This document shows, in pieces, positions 12,501 through 25,405 of a stretch of DNA of 64,000 nt. The notes under the pieces are model-generated. The model saw only the letters and a list, made by a program, of their open reading frames with translations. It was not told the DNA's origin and ran no database searches. This stretch comes from Erigeron canadensis. Taxonomy: Eukaryota; Streptophyta; Magnoliopsida; Asterales; Asteraceae. The position numbers and the translations under genes are program-made. How positions within the stretch are numbered: the stretch's first letter is position 1; every line of letters begins with the position of its first letter. The DNA lies in assembly GCF_010389155.1 (NCBI RefSeq), contig NC_057764.1:43160275-43224274 (forward strand), in the 5' to 3' direction.

Positions 12501-14586
12501 ATAATTGGTAAGTGTATTATCTCTTTCACATTGGTAGCTCTAAAAATAGTCATAAAAGTTGTAGTATATTCATCGAAAACTATTTCCACACTTTATAATA
12601 CTTCATTCGTCCCATATTAAGTGTTCTAAATTTCTAATTTGACTTTTTGAGTCTTTTTATTTCAATTTTGACAGTAAATATTTTTGTAACACTTGATATA
12701 ACATATATAAATTGATTTTAAATGTAGTTTTCATTGATATAACTTTCATCAACTAATCTATAACACGAACAATGATATTTACGGTCAAAGTCGGAAGAAA
12801 AAGACTTGACCAGTCAAAATAGGACATTTAATGGGACGGAGGGAGTAGTAATTTACAAAAGTTTAAGAGAAACCTCTCAACCGCTTCGTATCTGACAATT
12901 TACGAAAGGAATTGACCTCGCGCGTGGGCGAGGAGGTGGTTCACCCTCAAAAGATTATCCGTAATGTATTTTAGCTTTATTATTCCACATAAGCAAATTT
13001 TGACGCACCCATAATATTTTTCGTCACCTATTTATCTTTAATAAATTATTTGACTCACCCTGAATCAAAATCATGTATTCGCCAGCACCCATGAGCCTAA
13101 CCCAAAGCAGATACAAAATTATCTTTATGAAGCTATCAACCAAGACGAACAATTTTACATAGATCAGACAAACACAATATTTTTTTAAAAAGTGACATGT
13201 ACATAACAAAATTGAATTATATATTGAACAACAATATAGTAATCGAATTGTAATTGCGTTTAGGAGAGATTATCCGTTGAGAATTACCAATAAGCTAGAT
13301 AAAAATATTCGACAAAAAGTGATTAAATGAGTTATGAAGGTTGTACCTTGTGCTAGCTCGAGTGTAAAAGCCGGCATTGATAGAAGTACCACCACCTAGC
13401 ACTCTAGCTCTAGCATTAAACACGCCATCGGTGGATACAAAAAATTGTGAAGCAGAAGTAGGAGATGTGTCCGCAAGGGTAAGATGGAAATTTGACAATA
13501 ATGTTACATTTATGTTTTCAAAAGGGACACCACCTCTTTCTAGTAATAACACACTGTAATTTTGTGACAGGGTTGCTGCCAATGGACACCCTGCTGTGCC
13601 ACCCCCCACTACTATATAATCATAGTACTTTCTTTTCCCACCGTTGGATGGAGTTGACTTTGATGATGATGAAGAATCAGATGAGGATGATGAAAATGAA
13701 CTTGCCCTTCTGATAAATGGATACCTATCTTGCCACAACTTGTAATCACCTGCATACCATATGTCATTTTATTTTACTGCCCCCCTGGTACTTACTACAT
13801 TAATTTAAAGACCTCTTTTCCCAAAGCTTTGCCAACTATATCTATATATTTTGCATATACTCCAAAATTTCTTTTTCTAATAGAAAAAACTTGCAACAAA
13901 AAATTTTAGTGATATACATCAACTTACTTTCATAAAGTCTATGGTACACATACATGTCATCTCCTTTCATAAATATGCTTACATAAAATTATTAAAAATA
14001 AGTCAGCAAAATTGGTCAACCTTTCTTACATTTATACCTACCTAAATGAAATAGCTTAAAGATTTTTTTTAGTAAAAGATTTGACAGCACAACACATAAT
14101 TAATGTTTGCCGGAATAATCTTTAACCCAGTTATGAAATCAGGTATTATGATTAAGCAAAAACCTATTACAGTAATAAATTGGTTATATATTGAAACAAG
14201 ATTCATAACAAAATTAAGCTTGATTATTTCTGATAAATGTGATGCCAAATTTCACAAAATATAAACTTAATTTGTGTCAAAGATTGAAACTTTTGATTCA
14301 TGCATAAAATGCCATGAATGTGTTATGAGTCGCAACAAGCTAGGAAATAATTAAACAAAATCCCATCAATACAATAACAAAATAACAGATATCCAGATCA
14401 TAGTTTTCTTAAATAAAGAATCAAAATTGACATATACTTCAAGAACATGCATGCATACATACGCATAGAAGATATAAAGAGGGGAAGATTAATAGAAGTG
14501 TAACCTGCTTGAGAAGTGGCAATAAAAGAAAAGAGAAGAAAAAGGAAGAGGTGGAAGAAATTGTTATTGTTTATGGTGAGTGCCAT
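9501..14586 (-). CDS. HTH: HOTHEAD-like GMC oxidoreductase
   Basis: This is a flavoprotein of the glucose-methanol-choline family, closest in organisation to Arabidopsis HOTHEAD/ADHESION OF CALYX EDGES. That protein is linked to oxidation of omega-hydroxy fatty acids for cutin and to prevention of organ fusion. Exons in coding order: 14586-14505, 13749-13347, 11580-11270, 11158-10773, 10204-9636, 9555-9501, giving 601 aa in six exons as in HTH. Residues 1-26 form a hydrophobic signal peptide.

A serine-rich linker (44-57) precedes the FAD dinucleotide-binding loop GGGTAG (76-81). The second GMC signature is GAIGSPQLLLLSGIG (301-315). The active-site region is WHYHGG (His538) with the partner Asn574 in PGTNP. 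All introns have GT-AG borders and phases fit. Intron 2 (11581-13346) contains a Stowaway MITE and intron 4 a SINE-like sequence. Secretion to the wall or cuticle is inferred from the signal peptide. The exact substrate is not shown by sequence. Confidence 0.92.
10446..10590 (+). mobile_element. SINE-like fragment in HOTHEAD intron 4
   Basis: A tRNA-like B box (AGTTCGAAC) follows GTCTCACAAGAGATCTCT. Downstream, CACTTCCCTAGGCAAATA closely parallels the sequence at 24780-24800 (CTTCCTTGGGTAAATA after AGTTTGAAT). The shared pattern at two places suggests one tRNA-derived SINE family. Ends and target duplications are not resolved. Confidence 0.45.
12601..12845. mobile_element. Stowaway MITE, 245 bp
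   Basis: The left end CTTCATTCGTCCCATATTAA pairs with a right end TTTAATGGGACGGAGGGAG. A TA dinucleotide flanks both sides (12599-12600 and 12846-12847). CTCCCTCCGTCCCA-type ends with a TA duplication define Tc1/mariner-derived Stowaway elements. It lies in intron 2 of the HOTHEAD-like gene. Confidence 0.85.
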
Positions 14587-15899
14587 TAATTGGAGAAAGA
14601 GCTAGAGGTTGGGGAGACAATGGCTTCAGAAAATACTTGCAGGTTGGTCTTGTTCTCTGTGTAAACCTTGTTTATTTATCTAACTGATGTGTATATATAT
14701 ATATATGTGTATGTATTAAATTGGAGTATTATTATACATCCACCTTTACTTTGGTGTATAATAAATATGTAAAAACTATACTATATGTAATGTTGTTGTG
14801 AATATATATAATCATATTGTGTATATACTACTATTGTTATGGAAAAGCAATTATGACATCATTAATGTCAAAGAGTAAAACCATGTACACATATGCTATT
14901 ATTTTTCCTTTCAGTTTTATCATAACAATTAGTAGTACAATATAACTTTAATTTGGTTAATATATATGGATTTAGAAAGGTAAAAAGATAGATGGGAGAA
15001 AGAAAGAAAAAGAAAAATAGTGGTAATAATAAATGATGAGATTATTATATATCTATGGTGAGTGAGTTAATGCTCACAGTTGGAAACGAAGCAGGAAGGG
15101 AGAAGGTTGGTAGATGAATTCATGGCCGTTTGATTAACTCCCCATCCGTCGATCGTACGGAAAGACACCCAACCACTCACTCATACATTTGACTTAACAA
15201 TCGGTGCATAATGATCTATTTTACATAAGACTAACACGGTAGTCGCGTAATGTGATGATGGTGATATGATGGTGGTTGTGGACTTGTGTCGAATAGTGTA
15301 ATTAGGTTGATGTAAATGTAATTAATGTAAAGATGGTAGTGTAGATATTTAAGAAAATAAAAGTTTGGGTGATAACTTTTTTTCATTAATAACAATTAGG
15401 TAATTTCAAACTCTCATTTTTCTAACTTTTCAACATGATAGTATATAACAAAAAATAAATGCTAGTTAGGCTCACACAATTAATGTTTTAAAAACCGAGT
15501 TAACATGCAAAGTGCGTGAGGGGTTGTAGTGTTAGTTAGCTCGTAAAACGGATTGAAAATATAAGTTTATTATAAGAAGAATAATTGGTTAGTCCAGCCG
15601 ATTTAACAATCAGACGCAAATGGAACAATCAATAGTTTAAGGGAGAGAATTCCCTCAAGTTCTTTAGCATGACATCATGTTATGGAGATTTCAACCTTTT
15701 GATTTAATTCAAGGGTTGAGATGTTCTAAACTTGACCCCTCGAGTTAAAAACAACTTGAGGGGATCCTTTCCCATAGTTTAATACGACTTGTTTGAGAAA
15801 GTTGTTAGGTGGAGTTATAGGTTGAACTAACTGGAATCGGTGATCTAGCCCAACTTAAAAACCTATCTATTTCGTTTTCTTAAAACAAAAATACAAAAA
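14587..15899. other. Upstream region of HOTHEAD-like gene
   Basis: The region is AT-rich with a (TA)n tract near 14692-14706. At 15225-15370 lies a decayed minus-strand Helitron-like piece: its GTAATGTGATGATGGTG composition and GTGATAACTTTT tail resemble the better-preserved copies at 47526 and 59631. No ORF is supported. A promoter for the minus-strand gene must lie here, but I cannot single out a TATA box. Confidence 0.4.
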
Positions 15900-16181
15900 G
15901 GGATTATTACCTATGGATGTAACTATCTGTGTAAATTGTCTATGTTATGTAAAGATCTCGTAAAATGTCTTTGTAATGTAATGAATTTTCAAATTCTGGT
16001 TATTGGATGTACTCGGGTATATGTGGCAACCATATAAGTTGTCACGTGTAAGTTTCTGATTGGTCAGGTACATCAAATAATCGGGATTTGAAAGTTCATT
16101 ACATGACATAGACATTTTAAAAGATATTTACATAACATAAACATTTTAACATAGTTAATTACATTTATAGGTAATAATCCC
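15900..16181. mobile_element. Foldback MITE, copy A (282 bp)
   Basis: The ends are inverted: GGGATTATTACCTAT on the left and ATAGGTAATAATCCC on the right. A second inner inverted pair (GTAATGAATTTTCAAATTC and GATTTGAAAGTTCATTAC) makes most of the element a hairpin. The centre (GTATATGTGGCAACCATATAA) is shared with 34954-35238. No ORF. Target duplications are not clear, so the superfamily is unassigned. Confidence 0.65.
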
Positions 16182-16334
16182 TTAAGAAAAATAGTAAATC
16201 AATCGGGTTTTTGCTTACTGGTAAGCCTAAAGGTAACATTATTAATGAAAATAGTAAGTGAAGGACAACAAACTACACTAATTTTTTGAATTTATATTAA
16301 AGTTTACGATTAATTCAATAGATAAAAGATTAGT

Positions 16335-16697
16335 GACTGGTGTAACATTGAACCTATTTTTTTCTTCGACATAAAGGACTTGGTGAACATCCACAAACAT
16401 GTGGGGTTGGGAAAACAAGTGAGAAAGGTTTTCAAAGGTATAGTTTGGGTAACTTGTTGGAGCATTTGGATGACAAGGAATGAAAAGAGATTCAACAATA
16501 ACGAAGTGAGTTCGACTAGGATTACACAAAGCATAAAAACTCTCGAATTTTTGTGGTATAAAAATAAATCGAAACATAATTCCATTAGATGGGATGATTG
16601 GTGTAAATTCTCTTTTGTATAGTCTTGTAACTTCTATATTAGCCGCTTGCGATTTGCAAAGGCTTTGTTAATAAATCTTACTTTTCAAAAAAATAAA
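16335..16697 (+). mobile_element. 5'-truncated LINE (L1-type) 3' end with 13-bp TSD
   Basis: The reading frame 16335-16622 encodes the extreme C-terminus of a plant L1 ORF2. It reads through WCWSIW-like TCWSIWMTRNEKRF, then SIKTLEFLWYKNKSK and WDDWC, with a stop after SFV. A 3' UTR and an A-rich tail (AAAAAAATAAAAT) follow. The insert is bracketed by a perfect 13-bp direct repeat, ataaaagattagt, at 16322-16334 and 16698-16710. Truncation, tail and target duplication together show insertion by target-primed reverse transcription. The fragment is intact and probably young. It cannot move by itself. Confidence 0.85.
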
Positions 16698-16710
16698 ATA
16701 AAAGATTAGT

Positions 16711-18830
16711 TTAAATATTAGTCTAAATTTATATGAGTAGTAGAAATCAATGCTACAGATATGAATACATGAAAATTAATTAATGTTTTTGTTGACTTTT
16801 ATTGTGTAAAAGAAATGAAGGTCGTACAATGTATTTTCATTATTGAATTTTTGAAGTAATTAGTGAATAATGTAATTTGTCGTGCCATGTATAGTAAATT
16901 TAAATTAGGTTTAGAAAAATCGTAATAATATGTACTTAACACTATTGGAAACAGTTTATATACGGTAATACGGAGTAATAGAGTATTCTAATTTTACTTG
17001 TGTGTTGCACGACCGCAAATAATTTCAAATTTTCAGCTATGACACATAGTTAATGAAATAAAAAAGGTACATTTTTTTTTACTGATCGTCCATGGTTGAC
17101 AACATCCTTCATTGGCCCCGGTTCAAAACTGCAGCAGTAGTTCTTTAACAATAAATCAATAAGAGTACATATTATTATTATATTTACTACTCACCAAAAA
17201 GTTGAATACGGGAACAAGGATAGTTAAAGGTACAATTTTCTCACCACATATGTGAGAACCATCTTCAAAGCTCTTTCCATTTGAAGCCTAACATATTACT
17301 ACGTAAATACTACACGAGTTGAAGTACAATTCTTATTGCCTAAACTACAAGTTACTATTGCATTCTGAAGCTAAAATTGCCAACTGTTACAGTGATGACA
17401 AAATACCAGTACTATACTGCGCGCAATGGCACCAAATGGTCAAAGTTAATTCTTGCAACCTACCCTTCTGCTACAAGCATAATTGCATACTCAAGATATG
17501 AAATTAGGTCGCATTTTGACATTAGTGGATGTGACCTCCAATTTTTGTCATGTGTGGAAAGAAGATGTTTTTAGTTTAAAGTTGTGACATTCATGATTCA
17601 TATATTGTTATTCCAATGTAAATTTAACTGCACATATTTTGGCTATTGAACCTCTGAATCTATGATATTTTAAATTGATGTACAAACATATGGGTCCATG
17701 TACAATTGCACATTTGGTTCGTGAGCTCAAGGGGTCACACTAATTTCTTATAACCAAAACAAACATATGAGTATACAACATCAACCAAAACGATAATATA
17801 GCAACAATGCTATGCTATTCCGCTCAAAACTTTAAGATTATTGAAGCAAATCAACACTGACCTAATTCGAAAATGTGTGCATATCAATCATAAATTCATA
17901 CATAATCTCTTTGTCGTAATTAAGCCAATTTTTTATGTTAGTTGTCCATGAAGCTCGTAATCAAGTGCCATTGCCCTTATTATATGTTTCCAAACAGAAT
18001 TATATGCAGAAATATCTCCATAGATGGTATGCAAGAATGCAACAATGACAATAAATTTATAAATTATAACCAACTTACACCTTATTGCAAATTAGCAATT
18101 TAACTTGTTGGGCTTTTAGGTGTTTGGTAAATGGTAATGTCTTAAAAGGTCATGGGTTATTTTAATCAGATAAAATATGGGCCGGCCCATATAAATAAAT
18201 GAAAAGTTGGGTTAAACCTGAGCATCAACCACCAACCTCAGAAAGTAAGTAAAACCCACGCTTATGTTTGACTTCCAGGCTTCAAGCTTGATAGTATATT
18301 ATCTTTTAATAAAGTTTGATAAGTCATATATATTAACAATACGAGTACCATTTTCCTTTATCGTTTTATTTGCACGTTCTTATCTCAATAAGTGTTAAGT
18401 CAATATCCCGGTAGTTAAAAAGAATTCAATATCTCAAAAAATCACACATAATGGCAAGCCTGATATGTTAGTAAATACTACTCTGTAGTAAAATTCTTGA
18501 GGGTGAAAAGAAAAAAAATTCAAAAATAATCATGAAGATATTCAAGATAAACCAGATACACAGGAGTAGTTCTACTTACCAAATTAGGGGGGCTTAACTT
18601 GGGTCCGTGTAAACATGTTAAGTCTAGACGGTTCTCACTTTTTAAAGATGATTCTAATTTTTTATTGGCCCATTGTAAATTTTATACATCTGCTTATGTT
18701 GAACCACACTATGATTCATTGCTGGCCAAACTATATCGTTGTTTGTTACTCGTATTATACTTTAGAATGCCAAAATATTTATTATTGGCATATGACAAGT
18801 TAAAACTTAAAGTTAAATGGAAACAATAAA
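16711..18830. other. Intergenic, no gene recognised
   Basis: AT-rich DNA with only short random open stretches (for example 17319-17574 and 18599-18829). None resembles a known protein or has codon structure. I see no RNA gene. Confidence 0.5.
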
Positions 18831-19305
18831 TCTATACTATATTATATATTATAAAGTAGATTTTTTCTAGATTTTCAATATTAAACTTAAAATTTTCAAT
18901 ATTGATTTTAATTACTTTTCCAAAATGTCCCTCCTATCTATTATATATTTATCTAAAATAACTATAATACTATTTCTCTCTCTTCAAATCTCAACCAATC
19001 ATCTTTTTTCTCTCTCCTCCATAAATCATTTATTCCTCCAATTCATTCAAAATTTTTTATCTCAAAAACCGTACATCGATAAATTATAAAAATTGTATGG
19101 GTGTTCTTAAAATTTCATGCTTTTTCATTAGAGATGTCATTCGATATACTTTCGACAAATTTTTAAATCCGAAGGCGGAACCCGTACGGGTAAGGCATTT
19201 GACTATCATACTCTATGACATATCAACTCCTATAACCTATCATACTCTATGACCTAGGTATCACCCCACCATCTCACCGCCGCAACGCGCGGGTACTTAC
19301 TCTCG
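18831..19305 (+). mobile_element. Non-autonomous Helitron, ~475 bp
   Basis: It starts TCTATACTATATTATATA right after an A. It ends with CCGCCGCAACGCGCGGGTAC, a short spacer, then CTCG before T. The start and the 3' hairpin match the element at 2601-2968, but the terminal tetranucleotide CTCG departs from CTRR, either by mutation or as a family variant. It is also used by the minus-strand copies at 40593, 47526 and 59631. Confidence 0.65.
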
Positions 19306-20276
19306 TGTATCTAAAATCAAATTCCATGGTTTCAAGACTACCAAATTACCACTTGTGAGACACAAAGTCTAGAGGCAAGGTCGTATCCAAAATTTTGATG
19401 AATTGTCGATGGCTTTGTGTGACACAATTAAGTGCTCAAACTCAACGAGTCAAAATTTAAAAGTTGTTCATCGATCATCAGTATATAAAATTCAGAAGAT
19501 AGCTTTAGATAATTACTCTAACACAATAAGACATGTTGGGGGAAGCTTCGAACCTAATATTTTCTCATCTCTAAAGAGTCCTTCAAATAAGTCTAAATAT
19601 TTTGTAGATTAAAATAGTTATCTAATTATACTGTTATTTACAATCTCCGATACCACTCCAAAGTTACCTGATGTTTATACTTTGTACAAAAAAGGTCATA
19701 TACAAAACTCATTAGGTATTATCTTAGGATTTGAAAACAGATTATATATATATTTTTAGTTATATTATATATACATCTTCATTAAAAAAATGTACACATA
19801 ACCTATTCACCCCATTAGTTGACAAACATATACCAAGTAATTTCATATTTAAAAATAAATCATATGATTTTAAAACTAATACAATTTTATCGCAAAAACC
19901 TATAGATAATCGTTACCTTGAGCATCAATCAGAACAAAGGGATTGTGAACTTTTAATGATCCACATTTAGCATCACGAAAGTAGTAGCCTAGGTAAAGGT
20001 AAGGTCCACTTAGGTAGATATAATGTTCTTTTCAACAATTTAAATAGAATCTAAAGACAACTTCTTTATTTAGGTAGAGGTAATTTGGAATTTTGGATGT
20101 CAAAATCCAAAACCCGCAACATGAAAGTAGTCGAGGGACTATTTTCGTAATATACAAAAAGAAGCGTGGAAATACATATAGAAGAGCGTATATGTATAAA
20201 ATCCGGACACACGAAACACGGATTCACTCTACCCAAAGCGCACACACACACACACAGTCGATCGAGATCTGGAAAA
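19306..20276. other. Upstream region of TMN gene
   Basis: AT-rich. It includes a leader with a (CA)n run at about 20240-20256 just before the start codon. Short open stretches at 19403-19612 and 19731-19970 are not recognised. The promoter of the TMN gene must lie within this region. Confidence 0.4.
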
Positions 20277-23200
20277 ATGGAACGGAGCTCCACCGGATTG
20301 TTCCGGACTACAATCTTAATCTCGCTCATCTTCTTCATCTCTTCATCTGAATCCTTTTATCTCCCCGGCGTCGCTCCTCGTGATTTCACCAGAGTGAGTA
20401 CCTTCCACCAGATCTATCACTTTTACCCTTTACGTTACGTGAATCTGCATTTATCTATATTAGGATTTCACTTTATAATATCATTTTTATAATTTGTTTT
20501 TAGTTTGTTAAAATTGGAAGTTATATATTGCTAAATCTAGGATACAGGTTTAAAAAATTTGAGCTGATCTGTAATGTAGATATATATTTATATACTAGTA
20601 GATCTAATTAGTTGAATAATGATTTAAGTTTTTTTACTGTTATTTTTATATGTTGTGCTAGCTAGATGCCAGATTTGTGCTGTATTTATGCTTTTGATAT
20701 GATGCATTTCTAGCATTTAAAAGTGTAAAGCAGATTAGTCAAGTAGCAATTCATGATTAAATATCGAAATTGTCAAATCTATCTGACCGGGGCATCCGCT
20801 AACTATTGAATACGTTATGCCCAGATCTTATTAGTGTATTTGCTTTTTAAGTATCTTCGTAAATAATTTTACTCGACTGTAATTAAGTTTGTATTGTGTG
20901 ATTTATATATGGTATAATGTTGGTATATTATTTGTGTTTCTTAATCTGGCTACTTGTTTTATTTGTAAATGTTATAGTGTGATCTCTGGTAGTTTTGTCG
21001 AATAGGAATGTTGATTAATACGATCTAACTTCGTAATGTTAGTACATGATTATTGTTTTTTGTTTTATATTGTTAGTTGCTTTATCTGTATATATTATAG
21101 TATTTCTCGTAGTTTTGTTGAATAGGAATGTCAATATTTGGTTAATTGAATGTGAATGTTGTTATCAGGGTGATCCGCTTCAAGTTAAAGTCAACAAGCT
21201 TTCATCTACAAAAACGCAGCTTCCTTACGAGTACTATTACTTGAATTATTGTAAGCCAAAGCATGTTACTAATAGTGCTGAAAACTTGGGTGAGGTGCTT
21301 AGAGGCGACCGCATTGAGAATTCAGTATACACGGTGAGGACCTTCTGATGCATTTTTTGGTACAACGTTTAAGTGACGTATGCTGTTTTAGTTAATGTCA
21401 CTTTCTAACCGTTGTGAGTTATTGCCATTTCAGTTTTCTATGCGAGAGGAACAACCATGCAAAGTTGGCTGCCGGGTAAAACTTGATGCCGGTTCAGCAA
21501 AGAAATTCAAAGAAATGATTGATGATGAGTACCGAGTCAACATGTATGTGCCACTTTCAGCCTGCTTAAACTATTTTCATTAATTAAGACCTCTGTATTA
21601 TATTCGTAATCGGTTGCATTAATTTCAGTCCTAAGACTTTTTCGAATAACTCAAGTGTCCTATTAATTGAAACTTTTTGACGTCATGAATCTTTAGCTCA
21701 ACAGATTCATTACAGAAAAGTTGCAAGTTCCTTGTCTTTATTATGTTGGCTTCTTATTTTGCAATGCAGGATTTTAGATAACCTCCCAGTTGCTGTTCTT
21801 AGACAAAGACGTGACGGTAGTCAATCAACCACTTATGAACATGGTTTCCGTGTCGGTTTTAAGGGAAACTATGCTGGGGTAAGTTTGATAGGAAAACCAA
21901 AAGCACATATCTTTTCTCTTTCTTTTTTTAGTGACTGGGACATGCATTTAACTTTTGTTTATTTCTTCAGAGCAAAGAGGAGAAGTACTTTATCAATAAT
22001 CACCTTAGCTTTAGAGTTATGTATCACAAGGATCTTGAGACTGATGCTGCTCGTATTGTTGGGTTTGAAGTTACTCCCAATAGGTATTTGCTTCTCTTTA
22101 CTACTTAATGCAGTATTGTAAAAATCTGATGGCATTATTTTGCTTGTCTCCATGATTTGATTTTCTTTATACTGGACTGAATCTATTCCTAATTCATGTT
22201 AACAGTATCAATCATGAGTATAAAGATTGGGATGAGAAGAACCCTCAGCTAACAACATGCAACCAAAATACCAAAAATATAGTTCAAGGAAGCACCGTAC
22301 CTCAGGAAGTTGACACCGATAAGGAGGTGGTATTTACATATGATGTTACTTTCAAGGTACTTTCCTTTGAACCCATAAGCTTTGTCTTACACTATCCAGA
22401 TGAAAATACAAATACTCATGACCATATTTCTCTATTATTTTTATATATCCAGGAGAGTGATATCAAGTGGGCGTCACGATGGGACACCTACCTTCTTATG
22501 AACGATGATCAAATCCATTGGTTTTCAATCATAAACTCCTTGATGATTGTCCTCTTCCTTTCAGGAATGGTAGCTATGATCATGATGAGAACACTCTACA
22601 GAGATATTGCAAATTATAATCAGCTTGACACACAAGATGAAGCTCAAGAAGAAACCGGATGGAAACTTGTCCATGGAGATGTTTTTAGGGCTCCAGAATA
22701 TTCTGGATTGCTATCCGTTTATGTGGGTACTGGCGTCCAGCTTTTTGGAATGACACTTGTGACCATGATATTTGCATCTCTTGGATTTTTATCTCCATCC
22801 AACCGTGGTGGCCTTATGACTGCTATGGTTCTCTTATGGGTATTCATGGGCTTATTCGGTGGTTATGCTTCAGCCCGCATATACAAAATGTTCAAGGGTA
22901 CAGAATGGAAGAAAAACACATTGAAAACATCCTTCATGTTTCCTGGTATTTTATTTGCTGTTTTCTTCGTTCTGAATGCATTAATTTGGGGCGAAAAGTC
23001 ATCTGGAGCTGTACCATTCGGAACCATGATTGCCCTTGTTTGCTTATGGTTTGGCATATCGGTTCCATTAGTCTTTGTGGGTAGTTATCTAGGTTTCAAG
23101 AAACCCGCCCTTGAAGATCCAGTGAAAACAAACAAAATCCCGAGACAAGTTCCCGAGCAAGCTTGGTACATGACACCCGTGTTCTCAATTCTCATTGGAG

Positions 23201-23610
23201 GAATCCTTCCTTTTGGGGCTGTTTTCATTGAGCTATTTTTTATCTTGACCTCCATATGGTTGAACCAGTTTTACTACATATTTGGGTTTCTGTTCATCGT
23301 GTTTGTGATCTTGATCATCACATGTGCAGAGATAACAGTTGTTCTCTGCTACTTCCAGTTATGCAGTGAAGACTACCACTGGTGGTGGAGGGCTTATTTG
23401 ACAGCTGGATCATCTGCATTGTATCTGTTCCTATACTCGATCTTCTACTATTTCACCAAGTTGGAAATCACAAAGCTGGTTTCGGGTATTCTCTACTTTG
23501 GGTACATGTTCATTGCTTCATATGCGTTCTTTGTGTTAACGGGTACAATTGGTTTCTATGCTTGTCTCTGGTTTGTTCGCAAAATTTATGGTTCAGTGAA
23601 GATAGACTGA
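20277..23610 (+). CDS. Transmembrane nine superfamily (TMN/EMP70) protein
   Basis: This is a nonaspanin, a Golgi/endosomal multi-span membrane protein implicated in cargo sorting and membrane-protein trafficking. Exons: 20277-20393, 21169-21333, 21434-21543, 21770-21878, 21971-22083, 22206-22356, 22453-23610, giving 640 aa, the usual family length. Residues 1-26 form a signal peptide (LFRTTILISLIFFISSSES). The mature N-terminus begins FYLPGVAPRDF, the hallmark of the family. The large lumenal domain contains VNKLSSTKTQLPY, RGDRIENSVY, EEQPCKVGC and DNLPVAVLRQR.

The last exon alone encodes WASRWDTYLLMNDDQIHWFSI and all nine membrane segments. The C-terminus is ..GSVKID, the KXD/E Golgi-retention signal known for plant EMP family members. 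The start is set by signal peptide and frame. Intron 1 (775 bp) follows right after the signal-peptide exon. The closest relatives are the Arabidopsis TMN8/TMN9-type proteins, but I cannot tell which. Confidence 0.95.
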
Positions 23611-25405
23611 TAAGATGAACAAGAAGTTAAAAGCTCAACAGAGGATGTAATGGGGATGGAAACATAAATAGAAATGAATATGAGAGATAGAAGGAAGGCA
23701 GTGTAGAGTTGAGTTGAGTCCAGTTCAGTAATTGTTGGTTATACATGACTGAAGAATCATGCATCTGTTGGGAAATTTTCAAGCCCGTAAATGGACTTGT
23801 ATGATTGGCTAGTTTGTAGAATGTTTTGTTTTTATTATGGATTTTTGTATCTTATATATGAACTGCATTCATCTGATAGCATTATTGTTGTGTTGTTGGT
23901 CAATCAATTTCAATCCTTTCCATAGTCTACTGTAAAAGCCTTTGTGCATGTGGTATTGAAATTATTATTCTTGTTCTTACAGATGACAGTCAAGATGCTT
24001 GGGTCTAACTTTAGTTTGTTTTGAGATTATGGATCTATTTGGGCATCTTGGGACGCTGATGATCTGATCCAGTGTTTTTCTTTGCTTTAATATCATTTTC
24101 TTATAAATTTTCTTTTGGCAGATCTGGTCAGGTCTATTACCTTGACATTATCATCGTATCTAATGCTATTACCTTAGATGGCAAGTGTATTCATTTCTGT
24201 AGATCGCTTTTTATCCTCACACAACCTAACATTTCCTAAAACAAAGGCGCTGTCTTTGGTTTAGTCGACATCTAGAATCGCAGGAGACTTAGAAAACATT
24301 TCCACGGACTACTCTGTATTTTTTATCCAGTTTGGTTTATGTGTCTCTAGTTGATTGTACTATGCCACATCTCAAGCATCGACTGTTGTAAGTGAAATCA
24401 TATATTGCAATCCGGTGGATCTAGTTATCATGTCAACTTCACTAGATAGCACCCTCAACGCACTATCAAATGTAAATACAGCCTCTTTACAAGTATCTTC
24501 CTGAGACAGTGTTCATTGAATTATATTTTGGTGTATTGGTTGCATGTTAGTTGTGTCTGTAAAATCACAACTCAGTATGTTGATACGAGTTTTAGATGAT
24601 TTAACAAGAGAAGCAAAATTATAACTCGAATAATAGTTCTGTGCCTTTTGCGAATCCCTCCTAGTCACTTGAGCAAGACTTTGTGAGTGCCTCTTATAAT
24701 AACATGCTTCTACAAATTGAACCATAACCAAGGTGGCCTGGTCAAGTGTTCTAATATCCTCATAAGAGGTGTCAAGTTTGAATCTTCCTTGGGTAAATAT
24801 CTTTAAGGTTATAGAGAAAACCTAGTCCGTTTTATACTTTACCAAATTTCAGATACATTTTGATATTTGATTCTAAATCATACTCCATATCCAGCATCAA
24901 GAAGCAATAAAAGATTCAAACTAATCATATGGTAAAAAACAGCATAAATTTGATAAACTTAATATATTACCATCTTGAAGTGTTTTTACAATGGCAAAGC
25001 AATAACAAATTGCTTCTGTAGTGTAAACAAAGATACAAAAGCCAGAAGCTTTTTACATTTCAATTCAAATAATCAAAATGAAACATAAGCTCATGGACTC
25101 AATTACGAGTCTCAACGTGCTTTCCTAGTAATAACATCCGGGTGGATGCAACCTATATATACATCCCTTTGCAAAGTCTTAATATACGACAATACTTTTT
25201 GAACCAAAACGGTGTGCTGCATATCTGTACAACTTCACCTTTGGTAAAAAGCCTATCATATGGTTTCCGTGATCTTCGTGAGAACTATTCCGGGTAACAA
25301 AATAATATATGAAACTTTATATAAATTATATAAAAACTCAAAATGCTTTCAAACCAAATTGCCTTGAAGTTCTCGGAACTTTCATTCCATCTTTTAAAAT
25401 AATCA
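23611..25405. other. Convergent intergenic region TMN / beta-galactosidase
   Basis: Tail-to-tail spacer with the 3' UTRs of both genes. It contains the SINE-like sequence at 24730-24842. Otherwise there are no coding or RNA features; the open stretch at 24513-24731 (- strand) is not protein-like. Confidence 0.55.
24730..24842 (+). mobile_element. SINE-like sequence
   Basis: A Pol III-like layout: GGTGGCCTGGTCAAGTG (A-box region), then AGGTGTCAAGTTTGAATC (B-box region), then CTTCCTTGGGTAAATA. The last two blocks parallel those at 10446-10590. No clear poly-A or TSD is visible. Confidence 0.45.

Noticed and set aside
22836..23084. Second open frame (and an antisense one) inside the last TMN exon
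   Set aside because: Shadow frames of the TMN coding exon.
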